Shown here: piece by piece, positions 63,401 through 63,719 of the stretch
Layout of the letters: every line of letters starts with the position of its first letter
How positions within the stretch are numbered: the first letter of the stretch is position 1
NCBI GenBank assembly: GCA_024349245.1
Contig: JALDNG010000001.1
Span: 694,001-758,000, forward strand
Reading direction: 5' to 3'
DNA length: 64,000 nucleotides
From: Neodontobutis hainanensis
Lineage: Eukaryota > Chordata > Actinopteri > Gobiiformes > Odontobutidae
Made by a program: the position numbers and the translations under genes
Notes under the pieces: model-generated
What the model was told of the DNA's origin: nothing
Seen by the model: the letters and a program-made list of their open reading frames with translations, nothing else
Database searches by the model: none

Positions 63401-63719
63401 AAGACTGGATGGTGATACTGGAGCTGATGCGGCAACATAAAGAGAGAATGGCCCTCCTCGCTGCCAAAAAAGCCAGTACGTCTTCATTTATTTCTTTTAG
63501 TCTCATCAAAAGGACCATCACAGTACAAACATGTGTCTTTGTGTGTCAGATGAAAACCTTTTAGGAAGCGCCCAGGCGGAATCGGCAGCTCTGGCTCAGT
63601 TTAACAAGTCGTGGGCGGAGCTAACGGATTGGCTGACCATGCTGGACAACATGGTGCAGAATAAAAAAGTGGTGGTGGCCGACCTGGACGACATCAACGA
63701 GAATATTGCCAATCTTAAG
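2021..63719 (+). CDS. dmd: dystrophin, internal part (human exons 8-51), spliced, 47 exons
   Basis: Dystrophin is the long rod protein that links cortical actin to the dystroglycan-sarcoglycan complex at the muscle membrane. The exons listed below join in one open frame of 2219 complete codons. The order is: end of the second CH domain, hinge 1, spectrin repeats 1-3, hinge 2, repeats 4-19, short hinge 3, start of repeat 20. Each spectrin repeat shows the usual tryptophan-centred helices (for example NSRWE, ADVDVF, LTEWLAATD). It is dystrophin rather than its paralogue utrophin because the exon 37-41 and 48-50 segments, which utrophin lacks in part, are present and because QEQMNLLNSRWE-LRVASME and VVVVDESSGD match dystrophin. 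The start codon, exons 1-7 and exons 52 onward lie outside the window. Every intron has GT-AG ends. Exon numbers follow human DMD, and human lengths are quoted from memory. Exon borders were read by eye. Confidence 0.97.
2218..6749 (+). other. dmd: intron 8
   Basis: The intron is 4.5 kb. It holds an RFX X-box-like site just after the exon (2270-2283). A more G+C-rich, non-repetitive patch lies at about 3230-3720. Two copies of the degenerate repeat family described under 5464-9067 lie at about 5464-5600 and 5724-5815. The acceptor follows a long pyrimidine tract (about 6590-6749). Short open frames here are not coding. Confidence 0.75.
6750..6878 (+). CDS. dmd: dmd exon 9: hinge 1
   Basis: The exon reads ITVSVAQGRVRSPSPQPRYK, then SYVYTQAAYV, close to the human hinge 1 segment with its conserved SYxYTQAAYV motif. 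It is exactly 129 nt, as in human, and starts and ends in phase 0. The 3' half (KSPEQKRRRFTDQ) is basic and diverged, as expected of a flexible hinge. Confidence 0.96.
6879..8821 (+). other. dmd: intron 9
   Basis: This is a 1.9-kb A+T-rich intron. Bases about 7040-7400 hold several tandem degenerate units of the repeat family shared with intron 8 and with the extra intron inside exon 10. Nothing else is recognised. Confidence 0.75.
8822..8917 (+). CDS. dmd: dmd exon 10a: hinge 1 to start of spectrin repeat 1
   Basis: This is the 5' half of human exon 10. It encodes a diverged hinge 1 end (FLSSAQEDLQRGLSPLPPG) followed by SLESYQAALEE, which matches human LDRYQTALEE at the beginning of repeat 1 helix A. 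It is 96 nt, phase 0 at both ends. In human the next residues (VLSWLLSAED) follow in the same exon. Here an intron intervenes. Confidence 0.93.
8918..9067 (+). other. dmd: intron 10a: extra 150-nt intron inside human exon 10
   Basis: It runs from GAAGAG/gtaaag to gcacag/GTGTTG. It must be spliced, since reading through the donor meets an in-frame TAG within 60 bases. Almost the whole intron consists of two diverged copies of the repeat family seen in introns 8 and 9. The mammalian gene has no intron here. Confidence 0.9.
9068..9166 (+). CDS. dmd: dmd exon 10b: spectrin repeat 1
   Basis: This is the 3' half of human exon 10. It reads VLTWLLSAEDGLQGQPPISN, then NVEEVKEQFHTHE, matching repeat 1 helix A and the A-B loop with the invariant W and the LLSAED motif. 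It is 99 nt, so 10a and 10b total 195 nt against 189 in human. Phase 0 at both ends. Confidence 0.95.
9167..10515 (+). other. dmd: intron 10
   Basis: This is a 1.35-kb intron. It carries a dispersed repeat fragment at about 9355-9445. The rest is A+T-rich sequence in which I see nothing else. The acceptor is cctgttcccag. Confidence 0.75.
9355..9445. repeat. dispersed repeat fragment (also in intron 12)
   Basis: The sequence CTTTTGGAAGCCGCCTC, then GGCACTTGG, then TTGGCTTCATTTTT and GGAGGTTGC resembles a repeat fragment common in teleost genomes. A second, shorter copy is at 12486-12545 (CTTTTGGAAGCAGCCTC, GGCACTTGG). The class is not known to me. Confidence 0.5.
10516..10697 (+). CDS. dmd: dmd exon 11: spectrin repeat 1
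   Basis: It encodes GYMVELTAHQGSVGRVLRAG and later EVREQMNLLNSRWEHLRVAS, the B and C helices of repeat 1. It is exactly 182 nt, as in human, and ends after two bases of the codon for the residue after MERQS. Confidence 0.97.
10698..11645 (+). other. dmd: intron 11
   Basis: This is a 0.95-kb intron with a TA microsatellite near 11011-11042. Open frames at about 11290-11610 on both strands look non-coding. Nothing else is seen. Confidence 0.75.
11011..11042. repeat. (TA)n microsatellite
   Basis: About 16 TA units in intron 11, preceded by imperfect TATAAATA units. Confidence 0.95.
11646..11796 (+). CDS. dmd: dmd exon 12: repeat 1 to repeat 2
   Basis: The first base completes AGA. It then reads LHEVLMDLQHQQLQQLTDWL, later QPLGPDLEDVKHQVEEHK, matching the human LHRVLMDLQ and EPLGPDLEDLK motifs. 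It is 151 nt, identical to human, and ends in phase 0 before gtgagg. Confidence 0.97.
12215..12307 (-). repeat. SINE fragment with tRNA-like head
   Basis: Read on the minus strand it begins GGCGTGGTGGCAGAGTGGTT (A-box-like region). It continues through CCTCACAGCAAGAAC to TGGGTTCAATTCTC (B box, 12244-12257). It lacks a complete cloverleaf, so it is a SINE remnant rather than a tRNA gene. Confidence 0.65.
12486..12545. repeat. dispersed repeat fragment (copy of the 9355 element)
   Basis: It shares CTTTTGGAAGC.GCCTC and GGCACTTGG with the intron 10 copy. It is short and diverged. Confidence 0.4.
14170..14289 (+). CDS. dmd: dmd exon 13: spectrin repeat 2
   Basis: It encodes LLQEDLELEQVRVNSLTHMV, then VVVDESSGDSATAALESKLQ. 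The VRVNSLTHMVVVVDESSGD block is nearly identical to mammalian dystrophin and differs from utrophin (MVVIVDENSGE). It is 120 nt, as in human, phase 0. Confidence 0.98.
15233..16202 (-). mobile_element. LTR-like (possibly solo LTR) element with internal minisatellite
   Basis: On the minus strand it starts TGTCAGGATCC (from 16202). It has a TATA box in CTGCACTATAAGAACCC (about 16047-16042) and a polyadenylation signal AATAAA (15298-15293), and ends near GTAACA (15233). TG...CA ends, TATA box and AATAAA in this order are what an LTR shows. The minisatellite lies between TATA and AATAAA. I find no convincing 4-6-bp target duplication: the flanks read gtttt and ggtct. TAGCAT occurs on both sides, at 15222 and 16209. 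No internal retroelement genes are present. It runs antisense to dmd, so its poly(A) signal does not interrupt the host transcript. Confidence 0.5.
15301..15964. repeat. minisatellite, 20-nt unit with 16-nt variants, about 34 units
   Basis: The unit is AAACAGACGGGCAGGCAGGT. The first 24 copies are strictly 20 nt with G/A variants. From about 15780, 16-nt versions lacking one GCAG or GACA step alternate with 20-nt ones. It leaves long open frames on the minus strand, which are an artefact. Confidence 0.95.
18254..18355 (+). CDS. dmd: dmd exon 14: spectrin repeat 2
   Basis: It encodes VLGDRWAAICRWTEERWILL, then QEILLKWQHFTNEQ. This matches the RW..ICRWTE.RW motif of the human exon. It is 102 nt, as in human, phase 0. 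Confidence 0.97.
18356..18867 (+). other. dmd: intron 14
   Basis: This is a 512-nt A+T-rich intron with a good pyrimidine tract before ctcgcag. Nothing else is seen. Confidence 0.8.
18868..18975 (+). CDS. dmd: dmd exon 15: repeat 2 to repeat 3
   Basis: It encodes CLFDSWLTQKEELVRSIKTS, then NLKDQPEMVACLRRLA. Human has CLFSAWLSEKEDAVNKI and FKDQNEM. It is 108 nt, as in human, phase 0, with the donor gtgagt. Confidence 0.97.
19189..19368 (+). CDS. dmd: dmd exon 16: spectrin repeat 3
   Basis: It encodes TVKNDLEVKRPTMDKLCSMS, then QDLLSSVKNKDMAHKLEARL, and ends QRWDRLVQSLEMSSSK. This is the end of repeat 3 before hinge 2. It is 180 nt, as in human, phase 0. The donor AAG/gttcag is weaker than most in this gene. 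Confidence 0.96.
19933..19961. repeat. poly(A) run joined to (CA)n
   Basis: About 18 A residues followed by CACACACACA. No element body could be recognised next to it. Confidence 0.85.
21448..21486. repeat. (CA)n microsatellite
   Basis: About 19 AC units in intron 16. Confidence 0.95.
22194..22366 (+). CDS. dmd: dmd exon 17: hinge 2
   Basis: It starts LSTAIGAAQQ and contains TVTKVTREKV and ESPPPQKKRQVVVDSELRKR. The human hinge 2 has TVTTVTTRE and a run of five prolines before QKKRQ; here there are only three. It is 173 nt against 176 and ends after two bases of the last arginine codon. It is very rich in G+C and CpG compared with the flanking introns. Confidence 0.96.
22367..23480 (+). other. 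dmd: intron 17
   Basis: This is a 1.1-kb A+T-rich intron with an X-box-like site ATTACCATGGAAAC at 23347-23360. Nothing else is seen. Confidence 0.75.
23481..23604 (+). CDS. dmd: dmd exon 18: spectrin repeat 4
   Basis: It completes the arginine codon and encodes FDVDFTEVHSYMTRGEAFLQ, then NPDFSMSRKDGSIQELYDKV. Human has LDVDITELHSWITRSEAVLQ. The helix A tryptophan of human is tyrosine here. It is 124 nt, as in human, and ends in phase 0. Confidence 0.95.
23605..25010 (+). other. dmd: intron 18
   Basis: This is a 1.4-kb A+T-rich intron. I see no repeat, gene or regulatory element in it. Confidence 0.75.
25011..25089 (+). CDS. dmd: dmd exon 19: spectrin repeat 4
   Basis: It encodes AIERERPEKYRKLQEATRTA, then QTLVEQ, matching human AIEREKAEKFRKLQDASRSA. 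It is 79 nt against 88 in human (three residues fewer, at the end), and ends in phase 1 (CAG G/gtaaac). Confidence 0.95.
25090..26644 (+). other. dmd: intron 19
   Basis: This is a 1.6-kb intron. Two X-box-like sites (25122-25135 and 25162-25175) lie within the first 90 bases, in a C-rich stretch. The remainder is A+T-rich and featureless. Confidence 0.7.
26645..26757 (+). CDS. dmd: dmd exon 20a: spectrin repeat 4
   Basis: This is the 5' part of human exon 20. It reads EGSRADDIAQAAEQLNQRWA, then GFCILLAERLAWLAYQTK. Human has NSRWIEFCQLLSERLNWLEYQNN. It starts after the first base of a codon and ends in phase 0 at ACAAAG/gtaatg. It is 113 nt. Confidence 0.94.
26758..28610 (+). other. dmd: intron 20a: extra 1853-nt intron inside human exon 20
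   Basis: It has GT-AG borders. The donor side reads AAAG/GTAATGG and the next exon begins GTAATAG. It contains an antisense V-SINE-like element (27091-27300) and an X-box-like GTTACCATGGAAAC (27394-27407). It is absent from the mammalian gene. Confidence 0.9.
27091..27300 (-). repeat. SINE with tRNA head and conserved teleost 3' tail (V-SINE type)
   Basis: Minus strand. The head is GCAGTAGCTCAGTGGGTAG (A box, about 27292-27271) with B box GGCGGTTCGATTCTC (27250-27236). The body contains CCTTGGGCAAGACACTTAAC. The tail contains GTAAGTCGCTTTGGATAAAA followed by GCGTCAGCTAAATGAATAAA. The order head, conserved core, L2-like tail is that of vertebrate V-SINEs. It looks nearly full length. Confidence 0.85.
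28611..28739 (+). CDS. dmd: dmd exon 20b: repeat 4 to repeat 5
   Basis: This is the 3' part of human exon 20. It encodes VIAFYSLFEQCEQAVDNSEN, then WLKVQQPPAAEPEPLKVQLD. Human has IIAFYNQLQQLEQMTTTAEN. It is 129 nt; with 20a this gives 242 nt, exactly the human exon 20 length. Phase 0 at both ends. Confidence 0.95.
28740..30575 (+). other. dmd: intron 20
   Basis: This is a 1.8-kb intron. A short stretch at about 29600-29655 (CCCGCGGGACAATTTTGGCC) resembles a common dispersed teleost repeat. Nothing else is seen. Confidence 0.7.
30576..30765 (+). CDS. dmd: dmd exon 21: repeat 5 to repeat 6
   Basis: It encodes EEITRLASLQPQVELLETRL, then a very acidic/basic stretch KELKEEKEGEEEPS, then FLDADISAFKEHYEKVLEDL. 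Human has LQPQIERL and FLDADFVAF. It is 190 nt against 181; the three extra residues lie in the charged stretch. It ends after one base of a codon. Confidence 0.96.
30766..32811 (+). other. dmd: intron 21
   Basis: This is a 2-kb A+T-rich intron. A weak B-box-like stretch near 32730-32750 (ctaaacctgggacctc) may be a decayed tRNA-derived repeat. Otherwise nothing is seen. Confidence 0.7.
32812..32957 (+). CDS. dmd: dmd exon 22: spectrin repeat 6
   Basis: It completes a valine codon and reads LESLPPARYKETIAALLAWL, later VTEYPVMEQRLKDIQ. Human has FDTLPPMRYQETMSAIRTWV and VTDYEIMEQRLGELQ. It is 146 nt, as in human, and ends in phase 0. Confidence 0.96.
32958..37845 (+). other. dmd: intron 22
   Basis: At 4.9 kb this is the largest complete intron in the window. 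It holds a short (TA)n at 35171-35186 and a possible decayed tRNA-like stretch near 35375-35420. A non-repetitive, CpG-containing patch lies at about 37380-37640. No coding sequence is found. Confidence 0.7.
35171..35186. repeat. short (AT)n microsatellite
   Basis: About eight AT units followed by a T run in intron 22. Confidence 0.85.
37846..37946 (+). CDS. dmd: dmd exon 23a: repeat 6 to repeat 7
   Basis: This is the 5' part of human exon 23. It reads ALQVALGEHQGEVDYLTSAV, then EPVFQKAPPEICQ. Human has ALQSSLQEQQSGLYYLSTTV and KKAPSEIS. It is 101 nt and ends after two bases of a lysine codon (CAGAA/gtaagt). Confidence 0.94.
37947..38096 (+). other. dmd: intron 23a: extra 150-nt intron inside human exon 23
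   Basis: It has a strong donor gtaagt and acceptor tctgcag, phase 2. It is the same length as the extra intron in exon 10 but without visible sequence similarity to it. The frame would be broken if it were retained: the donor is followed by an in-frame TAA. Confidence 0.92.
38097..38208 (+). CDS. dmd: dmd exon 23b: spectrin repeat 7
   Basis: This is the 3' part of human exon 23. It reads YRAELDSIMARWRRLGTTLT, then DNAQRLQELMAKLMQFE. Human has YQSEFEEIEGRWKKLSSQLV. It is 112 nt; 23a plus 23b gives 213 nt, exactly human. Ends in phase 0. Confidence 0.95.
38432..38545 (+). CDS. dmd: dmd exon 24: spectrin repeat 7
   Basis: It encodes NDVKTLQKWMADVDVFLNEE, then WPALGDSDALEKQLEQCT. The VDVFL.EEWPALGDS block is almost identical to mammalian dystrophin. 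It is 114 nt, as in human, phase 0, with donor gttaga. Confidence 0.98.
38546..38885 (+). other. dmd: intron 24
   Basis: This is a 340-nt A+T-rich intron. Nothing is recognised in it. Confidence 0.85.
38886..39041 (+). CDS. dmd: dmd exon 25: repeat 7 to repeat 8
   Basis: It encodes ALVNDIHTIQPSVNGINEVG, then EAEPPFAIHIQRELDSLNGQ and WENVCKQ. Human has LLVSDIQTIQPSLNSVNEGG. It is 156 nt, as in human. It is separated from exon 26 by only 84 nt. Confidence 0.97.
39126..39296 (+). CDS. dmd: dmd exon 26: spectrin repeat 8
   Basis: It encodes AYAKKSALKGGLDKTMALRK, then EMQEMQEWINQAEEDYLERD and FTYKTPEELRKAVDELK. The EEEYLERDFEYKTPDEL motif of human is clear. It is 171 nt, as in human, phase 0. 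Confidence 0.98.
39297..40446 (+). other. dmd: intron 26
   Basis: This is a 1.15-kb intron, T-rich toward the acceptor. Open frames on both strands look non-coding. Nothing else is seen. Confidence 0.75.
40447..40629 (+). CDS. dmd: dmd exon 27: repeat 8 to repeat 9
   Basis: It encodes RAQEEVHSKEIKVKLLTDSV, then NNFIAKAPPMAHDALRSELD and VLTANYQRLCSRLDGKCKTL. Human has AKVKLLTESVNSVIAQAPP and TTNYQWLCTRLNGKCKTLE. It is 183 nt, as in human, phase 0. Confidence 0.98.
41130..41345 (-). repeat. LINE-like 3' tail with (TTGA)n-type end
   Basis: On the minus strand it reads GTGTACTTGTACATGTGTAA and then AACAATAAAGAATAATC, followed by an (AATC)n tail ending near 41130. A terminal AATAAA and a short tandem tail are typical of truncated fish LINE 3' ends. 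The family is not determined. Confidence 0.5.
41875..42065. repeat. common teleost dispersed repeat
   Basis: It contains CACACACTGGTGGTGATAAG, CAGCTGCCCTGGGGCAGACT and GCCATATTACACCTACGG. I recognise this block as frequent in percomorph fish genomes. The element class is unknown to me. Confidence 0.6.
42839..42973 (+). CDS. dmd: dmd exon 28: spectrin repeat 9 to 10
   Basis: It encodes EVWACWCELLSYLEQENAFL, then DQLEQKLDETDNLQGGAEEL and QEALD. Human has EVWACWHELLSYLE and IPGGAEE. It is 135 nt, as in human, phase 0, donor gtgagt. Confidence 0.98.
42974..44884 (+). other. dmd: intron 28
   Basis: This is a 1.9-kb A+T-rich intron. I see no gene or repeat that can be named. Confidence 0.75.
44885..45034 (+). 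CDS. dmd: dmd exon 29: spectrin repeat 10
   Basis: It encodes SLEVLLQHPEDNRNQIRELA, then QTLMDGGVLDELIQQKLDAF and NTRWDELMAR. Human has SEDNPNQIRILAQTLTDGGVMDEL. It is 150 nt, as in human, phase 0. Confidence 0.98.
45190..45210. repeat. (TA)n microsatellite
   Basis: About ten TA units in intron 29. Confidence 0.9.
46327..46410 (+). other. candidate alternative first exon (Dp260-like position), speculative
   Basis: An ATG at 46327 opens 28 codons (starts MRQVKAGGSAP, ends DKEATEETF). They run directly into a strong donor, TTC/gtgagt, in phase 0. Exon 30 also begins in phase 0, so the two could be joined in frame. It is more G+C-rich than the rest of the intron. The peptide does not resemble anything I know, including the mammalian Dp260 N terminus, and no clear promoter is visible at a proper distance. 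It may be chance. Confidence 0.2.
49456..49617 (+). CDS. dmd: dmd exon 30: repeat 10 to repeat 11
   Basis: It encodes AALRQKELEKNIQWSQENDK, then ALRDIQESLANTDRHLTAYL and VDHIDAQQIPQEAQ. Human has AYIADKVDAAQMPQEAQ. It is 162 nt, as in human, phase 0. The donor is gttcgt, weaker than usual. Confidence 0.97.
49618..50579 (+). other. dmd: intron 30
   Basis: This is a 0.96-kb intron. No repeat or other element is recognised. Confidence 0.8.
50580..50681 (+). CDS. dmd: dmd exon 31: spectrin repeat 11
   Basis: It encodes KIQTDLTGHEATLDDMRKKN, then KDKERIIGQIDATK. Human has KIQSDLTSHEISLEEMKKHN. It is 102 nt against 111, so three residues are missing in the helix after GKE. Phase 0. It is followed by a 71-nt intron. 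Confidence 0.96.
50753..50926 (+). CDS. dmd: dmd exon 32: repeat 11 to repeat 12
   Basis: It encodes KMLTDVWTKFRLFQKPSNFD, later SVEQDVVQSQLEQCM. Human has MKFRLFQKPANFE and SVEQEVVQSQLNHC. It is 174 nt, as in human, phase 0. Confidence 0.97.
51163..51318 (+). CDS. dmd: dmd exon 33: spectrin repeat 12
   Basis: It encodes KLYKVLSELKGEVETVIKTG, then RQIVQKQQTEQPKDLDDRVT and ALKLLYNQLGSQ. The VIKTGRQIVQK.QTE.PK.LD.RVTALKL block is strongly conserved. It is 156 nt, as in human, followed by a 66-nt intron. Confidence 0.98.
51385..51555 (+). CDS. dmd: dmd exon 34: repeat 12 to repeat 13
   Basis: It encodes VTESKLELEKSLKLSRKLRK, then ELNGLTEWLAATDAELTRRS and AVDGMPRDLEAEVEWAE. Human has NVLTEWLAATDMELTKRSAVEGMP. 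It is 171 nt, as in human, phase 0. Confidence 0.98.
51665..51844 (+). CDS. dmd: dmd exon 35: spectrin repeat 13
   Basis: It ends VDDKVSLLRCNWIAVTSRAE, then EWLNLLL, as in human (LVEDKLSLLNSNWIAVTSRAEEWLNLLL). Its first half (SIHAETERRQPQLQAVVDLA) is more diverged. It is 180 nt, as in human, phase 0. Confidence 0.97.
51923..52045 (+). CDS. dmd: dmd exon 36: spectrin repeat 14
   Basis: It encodes DYQRQMRKLDGQIEEVNTWI, then DGAEKKMAEIDSQGPNDAVL and K. Human starts EYQKHMETFDQNVDHITKWI and ends DVLK. It is 123 nt against 129. The donor AAG/gttttc is the weakest in the window. Confidence 0.93.
52270..52440 (+). CDS. dmd: dmd exon 37: spectrin repeat 14 to 15
   Basis: It encodes VLRAELELMKDKMEEVRALA, later QLNQRFDSMAHRISTGL. 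Human has ANLMANRGDHC, here QELMSTRGENC, and HRFAAISHRIKTGK. It is 171 nt, as in human, phase 0. Confidence 0.97.
52441..52933 (+). other. dmd: intron 37
   Basis: This is a 493-nt intron starting with a 17-T run (52481-52497). The acceptor is preceded by a pyrimidine-rich stretch. Nothing else is seen. Confidence 0.8.
52934..53056 (+). CDS. dmd: dmd exon 38: spectrin repeat 15
   Basis: It encodes TAASAKELEQYHSEAQIWLE, then LLEEEAKQGENLKEEDFQED and K. Human has LKELEQFNSDIQKLLEPLE and GVNLKEEDFNKD. It is 123 nt, as in human. It is separated from exon 39 by 79 nt. Confidence 0.96.
53136..53270 (+). CDS. dmd: dmd exon 39: spectrin repeat 15
   Basis: It encodes DCEEGAVKELLLKGENLQKR, then APDQDKREQIRLKHNALNNK. 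Human has NEGTVKELLQRGDNLQQR. It is 135 nt against 138, phase 0. Confidence 0.96.
53271..53757 (+). other. dmd: intron 39
   Basis: This is a 487-nt A+T-rich intron. Nothing is recognised in it. Confidence 0.8.
53758..53910 (+). CDS. dmd: dmd exon 40: spectrin repeat 15
   Basis: It encodes DLRVLRNRKALAIAPQWYQY, then RRKSHDLLAWLDDIQRSVDQ and LPDPPEGERVK. Human has ISHQWYQYKRQADDLLKCLDDIE and LPEPRDERKIK. It is 153 nt, as in human, phase 0. Confidence 0.97.
53911..55111 (+). other. dmd: intron 40
   Basis: This is a 1.2-kb intron with an A run (54388-54406) joined to AAAGGTGCAGTGTGTATGG, a start sequence common in teleost dispersed repeats. A pyrimidine tract with AG near 54719 is not followed by an open frame. 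Confidence 0.7.
54388..54445. repeat. A run plus dispersed repeat start
   Basis: About 19 A residues, then AAAGGTGCAGTGTGTATGG and TTAAAGGGGCAGTACAG. It is a short fragment of unknown class. Confidence 0.4.
55112..55282 (+). CDS. dmd: dmd exon 41: end of spectrin repeat 15
   Basis: It encodes EIGSEFETKEEELKELQGLA, then NQLSEAGAANLVEPCQLKLN and KRWVEVEGKFIPIKRHC. Human has EELNAVRRQAEGLSEDGAA, VEPTQIQLSKRW and ESKFAQFRR. It is 171 nt against 183, with the loss at the 3' end. Phase 0. Confidence 0.96.
55283..58949 (+). other. dmd: intron 41
   Basis: This is a 3.7-kb A+T-rich intron. A (GT)n/G run lies at 57091-57116 and a T run at 57414-57425. A non-repetitive, G+C-richer patch lies at about 56755-57060. 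I searched it by eye for the missing repeat 15/16 linker (VREE...SYVPS) and found no candidate exon. Confidence 0.7.
57091..57116. repeat. (GT)n with G run
   Basis: About nine GT units followed by TTTGGGGGGG in intron 41. Confidence 0.85.
58950..59072 (+). CDS. dmd: dmd exon 42: start of spectrin repeat 16, shortened
   Basis: It encodes EYLTELQALLRLVSETDFKL, then NSPEYWPAAFYNLPQQEHCL and K. It corresponds to human STYLTEITHVSQALLEVEQL and onward. It is 123 nt against 195: the first 24 residues of the human exon, the extra linker between repeats 15 and 16, have no counterpart. Phase 0 at both ends. Confidence 0.92.
59162..59334 (+). CDS. dmd: dmd exon 43: spectrin repeat 16
   Basis: It encodes EVKGSIDKLQGPVEGALAKK, later NWDKLNKLYQDRLK. 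Human has NIKDSLQQSSGRIDIIHSKK and QWEKVNKMYKDRQ. It is 173 nt, as in human. It ends after two bases of a codon. Confidence 0.96.
59335..59986 (+). other. dmd: intron 43
   Basis: This is a 652-nt intron, against tens of kilobases in human. It is A+T-rich with two T runs. Nothing else is seen. Confidence 0.8.
59987..60122 (+). CDS. dmd: dmd exon 44: spectrin repeat 17
   Basis: It completes a lysine codon and encodes RWQDCNSKWQKFVAEHKALG, then EWLNDAEGTLQLAETDPAAH. Human has VEKWRRFHYDIKIFNQWLTEAEQFL. It is 136 nt against 148. Ends in phase 0. Confidence 0.95.
60123..61338 (+). other. dmd: intron 44
   Basis: This intron is only 1216 nt, whereas the human one is about 250 kb. It has a GT-rich tract at 60915-60940. 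A non-repetitive island richer in G+C follows, at about 60950-61170. In mammals this intron carries the promoter of the brain/kidney isoform Dp140. Confidence 0.8.
60915..60940. repeat. imperfect (GT)n
   Basis: About twelve GT units interrupted by CT in intron 44. Confidence 0.8.
61339..61514 (+). CDS. dmd: dmd exon 45: spectrin repeat 17 to 18
   Basis: It encodes DLTEAIPLQEAVLGRVNSAG, then EDISQLSTPDDALKLLTQLK and LLNSRWAYVCQQLNERKRR. Human has NATGEEIIQQSS and SLNLRWQEVCKQLSDRKKR. It is 176 nt, as in human. Confidence 0.97.
61515..61975 (+). other. dmd: intron 45
   Basis: This is a 461-nt intron, more than a third of which is a sense-oriented SINE remnant (61606-61795). Confidence 0.8.
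61606..61795 (+). repeat. SINE remnant with tRNA-like head
   Basis: It starts GGCAGCATGGTGGTTAGCAC, then CCTCACAGCAAGAAGGTTCT and a B box GGGTTCAATCCG. The body continues with TACATCCGGGTTCTCC and AAAGACATGTTTAGGC. This follows the layout of a widespread teleost tRNA-headed repeat. It ends near AATAATAAAGG. Confidence 0.7.
61976..62123 (+). CDS. dmd: dmd exon 46: spectrin repeat 18
   Basis: It encodes SAEARTAAADLQQDMSSMLG, then WLDQTEGVLAIPLEPAEPQH and IRDTLGKVQ. Human has WLEEADNIASIPLEPGKEQQ. It is 148 nt, as in human. The first base completes an arginine codon. Ends in phase 0. Confidence 0.96.
62124..62486 (+). other. dmd: intron 46
   Basis: This is a 363-nt A+T-rich intron. Nothing is recognised in it. 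Confidence 0.85.
62487..62612 (+). CDS. dmd: dmd exon 47: spectrin repeat 18, shortened
   Basis: It encodes ARVEELPVKKGTMDDINSRH, then KQIMLPVDKQKDIRIINNRW and AQ. Human has LLVEELPLRQGILKQLNETG and LQWIK. It is 126 nt against 150; the eight missing residues lie in the loop between helices B and C. Phase 0. Confidence 0.95.
62710..62859 (+). CDS. dmd: dmd exon 48: spectrin repeat 18 to 19, shortened
   Basis: It encodes VSKALPERQLEIEGLLKDLE, then RLQAQLGDLSAWASSRRTKL and EQSPEEPPPR. Human has VSRALPEKQGEIEAQIKDLG. It is 150 nt against 186. A seven-residue gap falls in the helix before the tryptophan and five more residues are missing in the linker. Phase 0. Confidence 0.95.
62989..63087 (+). 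CDS. dmd: dmd exon 49: spectrin repeat 19
   Basis: It encodes LIEEVQAKQPEVEFVLEKAD, then RLYKDIPTSQADK. Human has IAVQAKQPDVEEILSKGQHLYKEKPATQPVK. It is 99 nt against 102, phase 0. Confidence 0.96.
63379..63475 (+). CDS. dmd: dmd exon 50: repeat 19 to hinge 3
   Basis: It encodes VKYNKLREDWMVILELMRQH, then KERMALLAAKKA. Human has RKLEDLSSEWKAVNRLLQEL. It is 97 nt against 109. The proline/glycine/threonine-rich beginning of human hinge 3 is replaced by a short alanine/lysine stretch. It ends after one base of a codon, and a 74-nt intron follows. Confidence 0.94.
63550..63719 (+). CDS. dmd: dmd exon 51: hinge 3 remnant to spectrin repeat 20
   Basis: It completes an asparagine codon and encodes ENLLGSAQAESAALAQFNKS, then WAELTDWLTMLDNMVQNKKV and VVADLDDINENIANLK. 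Human has ADFNRAWTELTDWLSLLDQVIKSQRV and VGDLEDINEMI. It is 170 nt against 233, all of the loss being hinge 3. A second in-frame acceptor at 63565 would remove five codons. Phase 0 end before gtgatc. Confidence 0.95.

Noticed and set aside
2021..63719. Utrophin rather than dystrophin
   Set aside because: The segments corresponding to exons 37-41 and 48-50 are present, and diagnostic residues (VVVVDESSGD, LLNSRWE-LRVASME, YLERDF.YKTP) match dystrophin.
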